This document shows positions 7,590 to 16,387 of a stretch of 64,000 nucleotides of DNA, piece by piece. A program made the position numbers and the translations under genes. The stretch's first letter is position 1; each line of letters opens with the position of its first letter. The stretch is from Paenarthrobacter ureafaciens. Lineage in GTDB: Bacteria; Actinomycetota; Actinomycetes; Actinomycetales; Micrococcaceae. The DNA lies in NCBI RefSeq assembly GCF_004028095.1, contig NZ_SBHM01000007.1:1302001-1366000 (forward strand). The letters run 5' to 3'. The notes beneath the pieces were generated by a model, which did not search any database, had not been told where the DNA came from, and was given only the letters and a program-made list of their open reading frames with translations.

Positions 7590-9035
7590 TCAGGACACCA
7601 GGCCAAGCCCGGGTACGCGTTTATTGAATATGTCCTTAAGGGCATATTTGGCGGCGTTGTATCCGGGCATGCCGGTGACGCCCGGTCCCGGGGACGTGGA
7701 GGAGGAACACAGGTACACCCCGGGAAGGGGAGTGCGCCACGGGACGGGGGAGACTACGGGCCTTCGAAGGAGTCCCAGCAGGTCCATCTGCCCCGCACTG
7801 AAGTCCCCACCCACGTAGTTGCGGTTGTAGTCGGCCAGTTCCACCGCCGTCGTGGTCTTTGATGCCACCACCACATCCCGGAAGCCGGGGGCGTAGCGTT
7901 CGATGCGGGAGATGACGGCCTCACCCATGTCCACGGTGGAACCCTTGGGCACGTGGCAGTAGGTCCACAGGATGTGCTTTCCCCGGGGTGCCCGCGATGA
8001 ATCGAACAGCGATGGCTGGGAGGCCAGGACGTAGGGTTCGCCGGGATGCTTTCCCATGGCCACGAGGTTCTCGGATTCAGCCATTGCGGTCCTGGATCCG
8101 CCCACGTGGACCGTTCCTGCCTTCGCCAGGGCAGCATCGCGCCAAGGAACGGGTGCGGAAAGAATGAAGTCCACTTTGCAGGCGGCATTTCCGAAACGGA
8201 ATGCTTCCAAGGCACGCCGGTACCTGTCCGGCACCTCGGATCCACCCAGGCGAAGCAGCGCAGGCGCCGCCACATCAAGCAGGATGGCCTGGGCCGGACG
8301 CACCTGGTCCAGTGACTCCACAGCCTGTCCCGTATGGATGGTTCCGCCGTGCGCCACCACGTCATCGGCCATGGCCTGTGCGATGGAGGCCGACCCTCCC
8401 GTCGGAATGACCCAACCACCGGCGTGGGCCAACACAGCCAGCATCAGGCCGGCACCGGTAGCGGTCAGGGCGGGCAATGCCGAGACTGCATGCGCCATGA
8501 CGCCCGTCAGCAGGGCCGGTGCTGCGTCCTCGCGGAAGCGCCGGTTCCAGAGCGGCGAACCCTGATCCAGGGTTGCGAGTCCCAACTGCACAGCTGCCAG
8601 GGGATCGCGCGGCACACGCAGCAGCTGGTAGGACGTAAAGTCCACTATTCCGTCCACGCGGTTCAGCAGCGGCTCAAGCAGGCGCCGGTAGGCCGCACCG
8701 TCGTTGCCGAGTTCCAACGCAGTACGCTCCAGCGATTGGTACGCCACCGCGGCACCTCCTGAATCCAGCGGCGTACCATGCTGCACTTCAGGGACCACCA
8801 GCTCAACGCGTTTGGCAAGCTCGAAGTCCTTGAAGAACGGCGATGCAACAGCCATCGGATGCACCGCCGAGCAGACATCATGGAAATGCCCCGGCTCGAT
8901 CAGCTCGGAGGTCCTTGTGCCACCCCCGATCGTGGCACCCGCTTCGTAGACGTGTACGTCCAAACCGGCCCGGGCCATCACCACAGCAGCAGCAAGACCG
9001 TTGGGACCGGAACCTACGACGGCGACATCAACCAT
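7590..9035 (-). CDS. Phytoene desaturase-like FAD-dependent oxidoreductase (PYROXD2-like)
   Basis: A 481-residue flavoprotein of the CrtI/PYROXD2 superfamily. The N-terminal VVGSGPNGLAAAV motif (about 6-18) and the following E (VYEAG) bind FAD; GGGTRTSEL follows, as in carotenoid desaturases; a second FAD-contacting motif near the C-terminus reads YLCSSSTSPGPGVTGMPGYNAA. It lacks neighbouring crtB or crtE, so carotenoid synthesis is not implied. Its start overlaps the end of the GT87 gene by eight bases (9028-9035), suggesting co-transcription. The stop lies three bases from the convergent reductase at 7586. Confidence 0.88.
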   Translation of the reverse strand: MVDVAVVGSGPNGLAAAVVMARAGLDVHVYEAGATIGGGTRTSELIEPGHFHDVCSAVHPMAVASPFFKDFELAKRVELVVPEVQHGTPLDSGGAAVAYQSLERTALELGNDGAAYRRLLEPLLNRVDGIVDFTSYQLLRVPRDPLAAVQLGLATLDQGSPLWNRRFREDAAPALLTGVMAHAVSALPALTATGAGLMLAVLAHAGGWVIPTGGSASIAQAMADDVVAHGGTIHTGQAVESLDQVRPAQAILLDVAAPALLRLGGSEVPDRYRRALEAFRFGNAACKVDFILSAPVPWRDAALAKAGTVHVGGSRTAMAESENLVAMGKHPGEPYVLASQPSLFDSSRAPRGKHILWTYCHVPKGSTVDMGEAVISRIERYAPGFRDVVVASKTTTAVELADYNRNYVGGDFSAGQMDLLGLLRRPVVSPVPWRTPLPGVYLCSSSTSPGPGVTGMPGYNAAKYALKDIFNKRVPGLGLVS

Positions 9036-10518
9036 CGCTGCCCACCTCCACTGATCGGGGTTCTTTGCGGGACCACGGACGTACCGATAGCGATGGATGC
9101 CGGAGGTTGACCCTCAACCAGTCCTTGGCGCCGTTGAACGGACCACCGTGGGGATCGTCGTCTCCGTGGCTCCGCAGGGGATCCTGCGACGGGTCCAGGA
9201 CGTCCATGACGACCCGTGCCATCAGGTACGCAGTCACGGCCATGTGCAGGATGACGGCCAGGACGTACGCGGACATATCGATATTGTGCTGGGCTGCGCC
9301 GCCACTGGTTGCCTGCCCGAGGTACATCCAGATGGCCCCCCAGTGCAGGGCTTCTGCTGCCTGCCAGATCAGGAAGTCACGCCAGCGGGGCCTGGCCAGT
9401 GCCAAGAGGGGAATAAGCCAGATGACGAACTGCGGGGAGTAAACCTTGTTGGTCAGGATGAAGGCACCCACGATCAGGAAGGCCAGCTGGGCGAGCCTTG
9501 GCCTCCGGGTGGCTGTCAACGCCAGCATGCCGACCAGGACACACGCAACAATGAACAGGTTCAACGCCAGGGAATTAATGGTGGAGGCGGTGAGCTGGGT
9601 CCATTGCAGCCTCTCCGCCGCCAGGTTGTAGGCGAACCAGGGAGAGCTATAGCCGGCCGGCCGGTCCTGCGTGAATTCGAAGAAGTACTGCCACCCGGAC
9701 GGGTTCATCGCGGCAATGGGAAGGTTGACCGCAAGCCAGGCGGCAAGCGCCGCACCCGCGGTGGTGAAGAATGTCCGCAGCTTCCCGCTCCGGATGGCGA
9801 GCACCAAAACCGCCCCGAGAATCAGGACCGGATAGAGCTTGGTGGCGGTCCCCAAGCCGATGCAGATGCCTGCCAGGACGGGTTTGTTCCGCGAGAACAG
9901 GAACATGGCCAAGGCAAGTAGTCCGACCGCCCACATATCCCAGTTAATGAACCCGGCCAGGATGATGCCGGGCGCCACGGCCACCATGGCGGCGTCCCAA
10001 GGCCGCCGTTTGTTCATGCGCGCTGTCAGCAACACGGTGACGATCCAGATGGCTACGATCAGCGTGGCGTTGACATCGAAGTACCCCAGGATGCGTTCCG
10101 GCCCTGGACCATTGCCCGGAACCACCAGGGCAGTGAGCCCCGCGATGATTCCCATCAGGACCGGATACTCAAACAAGCTTCCCTGGGTAAAGAAGGGAAA
10201 AACGCCGTCTCCGAGGCCGCGGTTCTTGAACAGTTCGGGGAAGTCGGAGTAGCAGGTGGCGTAGAACTGTGACGGTGTTTCCCAGCCGTTGACGCGGCAA
10301 TAGTCTTTGGCCAGCACAGCGATCAAGGCGGCGACCACGGTCAGGATGACAAGGACCCGCTCAACGGTGAACGGCCCGGGGGAGACCTCGCCGGGGGCAG
10401 AGTGGCGGCCCATGGGTCCACCAACTACTTCGGTGAAGTTGCGGAGCAGGGAATCGTTGCGGCTGGGAACCACAAAGCGGGCACGTTTTCGCTGCTGGTG
10501 CGGCTTCGTCTCCTGCAT
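9028..10518 (-). CDS. Polytopic glycosyltransferase family 87 (DUF2029) membrane protein
   Basis: A 496-residue integral membrane protein with roughly ten to eleven hydrophobic segments beginning near residue 54. Its first extracytoplasmic loop, rich in aromatic and acidic residues (CYSDFPELF), and the long central hydrophobic core resemble GT87/DUF2029 mannosyltransferases that use polyprenyl-phosphate sugars in actinobacterial envelope glycolipids. A conserved acidic-aromatic loop is expected to hold the catalytic Asp. The first 45 residues are charged and likely cytoplasmic. The precise acceptor is not evident. The downstream oxidoreductase overlaps its end. Confidence 0.85.
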   Translation of the reverse strand: MQETKPHQQRKRARFVVPSRNDSLLRNFTEVVGGPMGRHSAPGEVSPGPFTVERVLVILTVVAALIAVLAKDYCRVNGWETPSQFYATCYSDFPELFKNRGLGDGVFPFFTQGSLFEYPVLMGIIAGLTALVVPGNGPGPERILGYFDVNATLIVAIWIVTVLLTARMNKRRPWDAAMVAVAPGIILAGFINWDMWAVGLLALAMFLFSRNKPVLAGICIGLGTATKLYPVLILGAVLVLAIRSGKLRTFFTTAGAALAAWLAVNLPIAAMNPSGWQYFFEFTQDRPAGYSSPWFAYNLAAERLQWTQLTASTINSLALNLFIVACVLVGMLALTATRRPRLAQLAFLIVGAFILTNKVYSPQFVIWLIPLLALARPRWRDFLIWQAAEALHWGAIWMYLGQATSGGAAQHNIDMSAYVLAVILHMAVTAYLMARVVMDVLDPSQDPLRSHGDDDPHGGPFNGAKDWLRVNLRHPSLSVRPWSRKEPRSVEVGSDG

Positions 10519-10640
10519 GAGTCGAGCTTACAGTCCGGCCGGGCGGGGGCGTCACCGCGTGGACCACGCTTCGATCGGTCGACGCCGGTCCGTCAGTCAC
10601 TTCCCCGCGCCCGGAATGCACTTCCTGGACAGGCTTCCTT

Positions 10641-10678
10641 AAAAGGGGGAAGCCCACGCGTAGCCGCGTGGGCTTCCC
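10641..10678 (-). terminator. Rho-independent terminator after the 46-residue ORF
   Basis: A 14-bp perfect stem (10647-10660 with 10665-10678) with loop TAGC. On the minus strand the stem is followed by CTTTT, so it ends transcription from the small gene at 10733-10873. Confidence 0.75.
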
Positions 10679-10732
10679 GGGGTTCGGCATGAGCGTACGC
10701 CATGGGAGCTCCTTTGCAGTGGCTGAACGATG

Positions 10733-10873
10733 TCAGCGGATGAGTCCCATCTGGTGCAGGACCACGTAAACGTCTTCGCGGTGTTGATCCAGCAACTGAC
10801 CGTTAAACAGGGTGCGGTTCTTGGGAGCATCGCTGCTCTTGTGAACTCGCAGGTCTTCGGGGCGTTTTGCCAT
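10733..10873 (-). CDS. Small ORF, 46 residues, function unknown
   Basis: This ORF is below the usual size cut-off but has an almost ideal ribosome-binding site, AAAGGAGGTGA, ending six bases before its ATG (10871-10873, minus strand). A strong terminator stands about 55 bases after its TGA. The protein is hydrophilic and charged, beginning MAKRPEDLRV and ending VVLHQMGLIR, with no signal peptide, membrane helix or cysteine. I do not recognise a family. The AT-rich upstream segment (about 10890-10990) could hold its promoter, but I see no convincing consensus. A short regulatory or structural protein is more likely than chance, judged from the SD and terminator. Confidence 0.55.
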   Translation of the reverse strand: MAKRPEDLRVHKSSDAPKNRTLFNGQLLDQHREDVYVVLHQMGLIR

Positions 10874-11190
10874 CAGATTCACCTCCTTTCATTGTTTGTT
10901 CAGTATTTGGGCATGCCAATTAGAGCCTTTGAATTCACAAAAGAATCCGGGCATCATTGGGCAGAAAATATCCCAAATGGATTAAAAGGGAGAGCGGACT
11001 AATTCAGGAGCCGGAGGAGGAATTGCATGCAAAGGCCGGCAATCACCCAACAAGAAGCTGGTTCTGAACTATGGGGAAACTGCGTACCCGGCTTCCGGGC
11101 TCCGCTCATGGGAACAACGCACTGCTGTCCCCCCGGGATGCAGGGACAGGATCCAATCTCCGCCGGCGTCAACGCCGGTCCGGTAGATCT
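10874..11190. other. Gap between two small ORFs, AT-rich at one end
   Basis: No credible gene. From 10880 to 10990 the base composition turns AT-rich, unlike the flanks, and contains TTGGG...CCCAA inverted repeats (10957-10976). A GC-rich hairpin (11163-11178, CCGGCGT/ACGCCGG) follows the 30-residue ORF on the minus strand and lacks a T-tract. Confidence 0.4.
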
Positions 11191-11283
11191 TTAGTGCCGG
11201 TGATTCCGAAGACGGCGCGCGACAACAGCAGAGGCCGGGGCAGCAATGAAAGTCATCTTCCATCCGCTAGTCAAAGTAATCAT
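11191..11283 (-). CDS. Very small ORF, 30 residues, with strong ribosome-binding site
   Basis: An ATG at 11281-11283 (minus strand) is preceded by GAAGGAGGTTGGGAAA, a strong SD at good spacing, and the frame closes with TAA after 30 residues. The peptide begins MITLTSGWKM, has a short hydrophobic centre (FIAAPASAVVA) and a basic tail (RRLRNHRH). It could be a leader peptide, a small membrane-associated peptide or a modified-peptide precursor; nothing nearby encodes a modifying enzyme. An overlapping 64-residue frame starting at 11263 lacks an SD and is not favoured. No family recognised. Confidence 0.4.
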   Translation of the reverse strand: MITLTSGWKMTFIAAPASAVVARRLRNHRH

Positions 11284-11430
11284 TTTCCCAACCTCCTTCT
11301 CTGGCCGTTGCCGACCTGTCATGGCCTTCAACCGGACTGACTAACCCGGGAAAGCACGCCGCGTTCCCGGCAAGACGCTCTGGGAACAAGATTCAAGGTA
11401 CAGCAGCACCGACATAAATACCAGCAGGAA

Positions 11431-11460
11431 TTGGGAAATTCCCAAAATTATTTGGAAATT
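11431..11460. repeat. Overlapping AT-rich palindromes downstream of the phosphatase gene
   Basis: A perfect palindrome TTGGGAAATTCCCAA (11431-11445) overlaps a second, near-perfect one (11437-11460) whose arms AATTCCCAAA and TTTGGAAATT flank ATTA. It lies just after the stop of the phosphatase gene on the minus strand and before the 30-residue ORF. It may be an operator for the small ORFs or part of a terminator. Confidence 0.5.
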
Positions 11461-11466
11461 CTTTCC

Positions 11467-12045
11467 TCAGAGGCCCCAGCGGATAATCGCCGGTGTCCGC
11501 TTGTCCCACCCAAGAGTGCATACCTTCGCGGTTCCCAACAGGAAATGCCGCCCTTCTTTGGCGTCCATTTCCAGCCAACGGGCGGTCAGGATGCGGGAGA
11601 AGTGGCCGTGCGCAACCACCAGGACATTGTCCATTCCGGATTCAAGGACCCTGCCGATGATTTTGTCGGCCCGGGCAGCCACCTCGTCCAGGGTTTCCCC
11701 GTTGGGCACGCCGTCGGTCCAGATGAGGTAGTCCGGGTTGTCCTTGCGGATGAGGTCGGAGCTGATGCCCTCGTAATCCCCATAATTCCACTCCACGGCC
11801 AAGGGCTCGTGGACTGCGTCCGGAAAGCCGGCCAACTCCGCGGTACGCCGGGCGCGGCGCAACGGTGACGTGAGCACCAGGTCGAAGTCGATGCCTTCCA
11901 ACACCTTGCGCGCCTCGACGGCCTGCTGCTCGCCCTCCACCGTCAGGGGAAGGTCCGTCAACCCGGTGTACTGGCCGCTCTTGGACCATTCAGTCTCGCC
12001 ATGGCGAAGGATCCACAGTTGCGGGCGCGGGGAGATCGCGTTCAA
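11467..12045 (-). CDS. Histidine phosphatase family protein (phosphoglycerate mutase-like)
   Basis: A 192-residue member of the histidine acid phosphatase/phosphoglycerate mutase superfamily. The RHGET motif (residues 14-18) holds the catalytic His; SPLRRARRTAEL and the late VVAHGHFSR supply the second active-site Arg and His. It is shorter than cofactor-dependent glycolytic mutase (about 230-250 residues) and lacks its extra helices, so it is more likely a phosphatase than glycolytic GpmA. Its ATG is immediately adjacent to the stop of the CCA-adding enzyme gene, implying one transcript. Confidence 0.9.
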   Translation of the reverse strand: MNAISPRPQLWILRHGETEWSKSGQYTGLTDLPLTVEGEQQAVEARKVLEGIDFDLVLTSPLRRARRTAELAGFPDAVHEPLAVEWNYGDYEGISSDLIRKDNPDYLIWTDGVPNGETLDEVAARADKIIGRVLESGMDNVLVVAHGHFSRILTARWLEMDAKEGRHFLLGTAKVCTLGWDKRTPAIIRWGL

Positions 12046-13512
12046 TTAGGACTCCTCTGTTTCGGTTGAAGGTTCGACGACGGCGGACTCCGGCTGTTCC
12101 TGCCACCATGCCAGAAGCTTGGACTCGGCTTCCTCGGGAGCGAGCGGCCCGTGCTCCATGCGTTCCTCAAGGAGGAACTTGTAAGCCCGCCCAACCACGG
12201 GTCCGGGCTTGAGTCCCAGGAGCGCCATGATTTGTGCACCGTCAAGATCGGGACGGATGGCAGCCAGGGATTCCTGTTCCAACAGGGCGGCTATCCGCTG
12301 TTCGAGGTCGTCGTACGCGAAGGCCAGACGGTCGGCCTTGCGCTGGTTGCGCGTGGTGACGTCGGATCGGGTCAGCCGGTGGAGTCGTTCCAAATGGGGT
12401 CCGGCGTCGGTCACGTAGCGGCGGACGGCGGAATCGGTCCATCCGGCGTCGCCGTATCCGTAGAAGCGCATATGGAGTTCAACCAGGCGTGCCACCGCTT
12501 TAATGGTGTCGTTGTCGAACCGCAGGGCCTTCATCCGCTTGGCCGTCAGCTTGGCACCTACTACGTCGTGGTGGCGGAAGCTCACCGCGCCGCCGGGTTC
12601 GAAGCGGCGCGTAGCCGGCTTGCCGACGTCGTGCATCAAGGCCGCAAACCTCAGCACGAAGTCGGGTCCGGGCACGGCTCCGTCCCGGTCCGTTTCCAGG
12701 GCCGCTGCTTGCTCCAGGACTTGCAGCGAGTGCTGGTATACGTCCTTGTGACGGTGGTGCTCATCGGATTCAAGCCGCAAGGCGGAGACCTCAGGGAGCA
12801 CGAACTCGGCCAGTCCCGTGTCCACCAACAAATCCACGCCAACCCGCGGATGGGCGCCGTTGATGAGCTTGACCAGTTCGTCGCGAACGCGTTCTGCGGA
12901 AATGATCTTGATCCGTTCAGCCATGTGGGTCATGGCGTGCCGGACGTCATCGTGGACGGAAACCCCCAGCTGGGATGCAAAGCGGGCAGCGCGCATCATC
13001 CTCAGCGGATCATCCGAGAAGGAGGCCTCCGGCGCGCCCGGGGTGGAGAGTTCGGAAGCGTGCAGGTCGCGTACGCCGCCAAAGGGATCCACGAGTTCCA
13101 GGCTCGGGAGCCGCAGGGCCATGGCGTTGATAGTGAAGTCCCGGCGCAGGAGGTCATCGGTCAGCGAGTTGCCGAACGCCACCACGGGCTTGCGGGAGTC
13201 GGGATCGTAGGCCTCCGCGCGGTAGGTGGTGACCTCGATCTGGAAGCCGTCCTTCCTCATCCCGATCGTGCCGAACGCCCGTCCGATCTCCCAGAAGTTA
13301 TCTGCCCACTTCTTGATGACCGAGATGGTCTGGTCCGGTGTTGCATCGGTAGTGAAGTCGAGATCGGGGGAGGTCCGGCCGAGGAACAGGTCACGCACAG
13401 GCCCACCGACCAAGGACAGCTCGAATCCGGCATCGACAAAGCGCTGCCCGAGGTCGAGCACCACCGGATCGATGGTGAAGTTAACAGAAGAGCTGTCCAA
13501 TACGTGCGCCAT
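12046..13512 (-). CDS. cca: CCA tRNA nucleotidyltransferase
   Basis: Adds or repairs the 3' CCA of tRNAs. The 488-residue protein has the class II nucleotidyltransferase head: GGPVRDLFLGR (about 36-46) and the metal-binding DLDF just after it, followed by the RRDFTINAMA motif (near 135) and the GVRDL segment. A C-terminal HD domain is present (LMHDVGKP, near 290), as in many actinobacterial enzymes. Gene order next to Nudix, murJ and trxB is the conserved actinobacterial arrangement. The divergent promoter region with the Nudix gene spans 13513-13648. Confidence 0.95.
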   Translation of the reverse strand: MAHVLDSSSVNFTIDPVVLDLGQRFVDAGFELSLVGGPVRDLFLGRTSPDLDFTTDATPDQTISVIKKWADNFWEIGRAFGTIGMRKDGFQIEVTTYRAEAYDPDSRKPVVAFGNSLTDDLLRRDFTINAMALRLPSLELVDPFGGVRDLHASELSTPGAPEASFSDDPLRMMRAARFASQLGVSVHDDVRHAMTHMAERIKIISAERVRDELVKLINGAHPRVGVDLLVDTGLAEFVLPEVSALRLESDEHHRHKDVYQHSLQVLEQAAALETDRDGAVPGPDFVLRFAALMHDVGKPATRRFEPGGAVSFRHHDVVGAKLTAKRMKALRFDNDTIKAVARLVELHMRFYGYGDAGWTDSAVRRYVTDAGPHLERLHRLTRSDVTTRNQRKADRLAFAYDDLEQRIAALLEQESLAAIRPDLDGAQIMALLGLKPGPVVGRAYKFLLEERMEHGPLAPEEAESKLLAWWQEQPESAVVEPSTETEES

Positions 13513-13648
13513 AGTCCCTTAAGCTTGGCAGATTTTTGGGCCGCATTGGGCCAGACCAGGCGTCAAATGCAACCGCCGTCGTTTCCAGTCCATCTTGCGG
13601 CCATGTCCCGGTCATCACTCCCGGGCAAGAGTCGTTAGAGTGGACTTC

Positions 13649-14200
13649 ATGGCCAACCCGATCCCGAGCGCTCCTGGCAGGAGGACAAACGCACCGTTGC
13701 CGTCGGCAATCGGAGCGCACGTCGCGCCTGCCCCGCAGCACCCGGTCCAGGCCTCGCTTCCCACCGTTGAGGAAATCTCGGCCGGTGGCGTCGTAGTAGA
13801 TACGTCCGACGGCGAACTGAGGGTTGCGATTATCGCCCGCCTTAATAGGGGTGGCCGGCTTGAATGGTGCCTGCCGAAGGGACACCCTGAGGGCCGGGAG
13901 AACAATGAGGAAGCCGCTGTCCGCGAGATCGCGGAGGAGACCGGCATCGAGGGCAGCATCCTGGCCCCGCTGGGAAGCATCGATTATTGGTTCACTGTGA
14001 GTGGCCACCGCGTCCACAAGACCGTCCATCACTTCCTCCTGCGGGCAACGGGCGGGGAACTGACCATTGAGAACGATCCGGACCAGGAAGCGGTGGACGC
14101 AGCATGGGTTCCTATTCAGGAACTGGCACGCAAACTGTCGTTCCCCAATGAGCGCCGCATTGCCGATCTGGCACGGGAAGTGCTGCCGGAACACCTCTGA
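13649..14200 (+). CDS. Nudix hydrolase
   Basis: A 183-residue Nudix hydrolase counted from the ATG at 13649. The Nudix box is complete: GHPEGRE, then REIAEETGI, matching GX5EX7REUXEEXGU. The ISAGGVVV entry strand and PKGH before the box are typical of MutT/Ap4A-type enzymes. A Pro/Ala-rich N-terminal stretch of about 35 residues precedes the domain and is probably disordered. There is no clear SD, and TAGAGT ten bases before the ATG could be a -10 giving a leaderless message (inference). Nudix genes between cca and murJ are conserved in actinobacteria; the substrate is unknown. Confidence 0.9.
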   Translation: MANPIPSAPGRRTNAPLPSAIGAHVAPAPQHPVQASLPTVEEISAGGVVVDTSDGELRVAIIARLNRGGRLEWCLPKGHPEGRENNEEAAVREIAEETGIEGSILAPLGSIDYWFTVSGHRVHKTVHHFLLRATGGELTIENDPDQEAVDAAWVPIQELARKLSFPNERRIADLAREVLPEHL

Positions 14201-14227
14201 GCCCCTCGACGTGGGACGATAAAGGCG

Positions 14228-16246
14228 ATGTCTGAAGCCAAAACCACCCAGTCCGTTCAATCCGGTGAAGCCCGTTCCAGCGCCATTATGGCGGCTGGAA
14301 CCTTGGTCTCCCGGGTCCTTGGCTTCGCCAAAACCTGGATGCTGGCCGCCGCCCTGGGCCTCGGATCCACGGTCACTGACACGTTCATCAACGCGAACAA
14401 CCTGCCCAACCTGATCTTCCTCCTGGTAGCCGGCGGTGTCTTCAACGCCGTCCTGGTTCCCCAGATCATCAAGGCCAGCAAAGCCCCCGACCGTGGAGCG
14501 GACTACCTCAGCCGGCTCCTGACCCTCGCGGTGCTGCTCCTGCTCGCCCTCACGGCGCTCGTCACATTGGCTGCGCCGCTGGTCATCGAACTCACTACCC
14601 AGGGCTACTCGGAACAACAAAAGGCACTGGCTGTCACTTTTGCGTTCTGGTGCCTGCCGCAGATCTTCTTCTATGGCCTGTACGCACTCCTGACGCAGGT
14701 ACTGAACGCGCACGGCGCCTTCGGACCTGCCATGTGGGCGCCGATCCTCAACAACCTCGTAGCCATCGCCGGCTTGGGGATGTTCATCTGGCTCCTCGGC
14801 GCCAACGCCACCAATCCGCACACCCTGGACAACTGGGGCCCCACGCAGACTTTCCTTGTGGCAGGGTTCTCCACCATCGGCGTCGTGGCCCAAACAGCCA
14901 TCCTGATGATCCCTGTCATTCGCTTGAAGCTTGGCCTCAGGCCCCGCTTCGGTTGGCGTGGCGTGGGACTTGGCCAGGCCGCCAAGTTGAGCGTCTGGAC
15001 GCTGCTGACCGCCGCCGTCGGGCAGTTGGCCTTCCTGTACGTCATGAAGGTGGCCACCATCCCCGGCGCCGAGCGTTTGCGCCTTGCCAATGCGGGGGAG
15101 ACCACCGCGGCCTCCACGCTTCCCGGTAACGCCATCCTCGAAGTCGCCAGCCAGTTGTACCTGCTGCCGCACTCCATCATCGCGCTGTCCCTGGCCACTG
15201 TCCTCTTTAACCGCATGACCCGGGCGTCCCAGGACGGGAACAAGGACGAACTGCGTGACGCCCTTTCCCACGGTCTTCGGACCATGGCAGTCGCTACGGT
15301 CTTCGGGGCGCTGGCGCTGTTCGCGCTTGCCGGACCACTGGGCATGTTCTTCTCCGGCGGTGAACCCCAGGACGGCGTCATGCTGGCGCAGACCCTCACT
15401 ATCCTGGCACTCAGCACGCCGTTCATGAGCGCGAACTTCATGATGTCGCGCGTCTTCTATGCCAACGAGGACGCCCGCACGCCCCTCTACGTCCAGTTGT
15501 TGTTGGCCGTGGTCTACGTGGTGGGGGCCTTCGTCATCCAGTTCCTGCCCGTCGGCCAGATCATCTACGCGATCGCCGTCCTATATACCTTGGGCAACAT
15601 ACTTTCCGTCGTGATCAGCGTCGTCTTCCTTCGCCGCATGCTGGGCCACCTCGACGGTCCGCGCATTGCCAATTCCTATATCCGCATGGGTTACGCGGGA
15701 TTGGGATCCGCCCTGGCAGGCGCTTTGGCCCTGTGGCTCCTGGGCAGCTACCGTGCCGACGGTTTTGCGTGGAGCAGCCGCCCCGCCGCAGTGGTGACGG
15801 TGGTCGTCGTCGGGCCTGTCATGTTGGTTGCCTACCTCCTGCTGTTGAAGGCCTTCCGGGTCACCGAACTGCGCGACCTCATGCGACCGCTCCTGGGACG
15901 CTTCGGCCGCGGCGTGCCCGTCAGTGCTGGTGGACGGGACCAGGAACAAGAAAGCACGACGCCGGCACGCGCCACGGTTTCCGACGATACCGGCCTGATT
16001 CCACGCATCTCGGGCGAGTTCGACGCCGCATCCTTCCGCGCCGGGCCGGCTGTGGAACCACAACAGTCGGCTGAACAGCACCCTGAAGTGCCGGGGGCCT
16101 CCGAGTATCTTCCGGACGAGGACGTACCCAGCACCGCTAAGGGCGGACGGTTCCGTCCGCAGGTGCCGCTCCCGGGGCGCAGGACTTACCAAGGGGAGGC
16201 CGGGCAGAATCCCTACTTCCCGTCCGAGGACCAAGGAAGCAAGTAA
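14228..16246 (+). CDS. murJ: Lipid II flippase MurJ (MviN family)
   Basis: Polytopic flippase of the MOP superfamily that moves lipid II across the membrane for peptidoglycan synthesis. The 672-residue protein has the MviN core of about 14 hydrophobic segments (about residues 15-545), starting with AAGTLVSRVLGFAKTWMLA and including the NLIFLLVAGG segment. A cytoplasmic, hydrophilic tail (about 550-672) with acidic and Pro-rich stretches follows. Mycobacterial MviN continues directly into a pseudokinase and extracellular domain; here those parts are supplied, if at all, by the separate downstream gene. AAAGG lies just before the ATG. Confidence 0.95.
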   Translation: MSEAKTTQSVQSGEARSSAIMAAGTLVSRVLGFAKTWMLAAALGLGSTVTDTFINANNLPNLIFLLVAGGVFNAVLVPQIIKASKAPDRGADYLSRLLTLAVLLLLALTALVTLAAPLVIELTTQGYSEQQKALAVTFAFWCLPQIFFYGLYALLTQVLNAHGAFGPAMWAPILNNLVAIAGLGMFIWLLGANATNPHTLDNWGPTQTFLVAGFSTIGVVAQTAILMIPVIRLKLGLRPRFGWRGVGLGQAAKLSVWTLLTAAVGQLAFLYVMKVATIPGAERLRLANAGETTAASTLPGNAILEVASQLYLLPHSIIALSLATVLFNRMTRASQDGNKDELRDALSHGLRTMAVATVFGALALFALAGPLGMFFSGGEPQDGVMLAQTLTILALSTPFMSANFMMSRVFYANEDARTPLYVQLLLAVVYVVGAFVIQFLPVGQIIYAIAVLYTLGNILSVVISVVFLRRMLGHLDGPRIANSYIRMGYAGLGSALAGALALWLLGSYRADGFAWSSRPAAVVTVVVVGPVMLVAYLLLLKAFRVTELRDLMRPLLGRFGRGVPVSAGGRDQEQESTTPARATVSDDTGLIPRISGEFDAASFRAGPAVEPQQSAEQHPEVPGASEYLPDEDVPSTAKGGRFRPQVPLPGRRTYQGEAGQNPYFPSEDQGSK

Positions 16247-16387
16247 ACCGGTGCCGTCAACACGGGCGCCGGGTGGCTATCGGCTAGGCTAGAAACGAAT
16301 ATTGGTAGTTGCAAAAGCGGTTCGGCCCGGCTCAGTGGGCGTGCCGCCTGCAGGACCCGCAGCTCCCGGACAGCCTAGGAGGAACAC

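Noticed and set aside
10641..10703. Short ORF (36 codons) beginning at ATG 10703 after AAAGGAG
   Set aside because: It reads straight through the strong terminator stem at 10641-10678, so a coding role is unlikely, although its SD is good.
13481..15271. 596-codon minus-strand frame over the Nudix and murJ genes
   Set aside because: Lies antisense to two clear genes; composition is Gln/Gly/Asp/Arg-rich, typical of the reverse of a high-GC coding frame.
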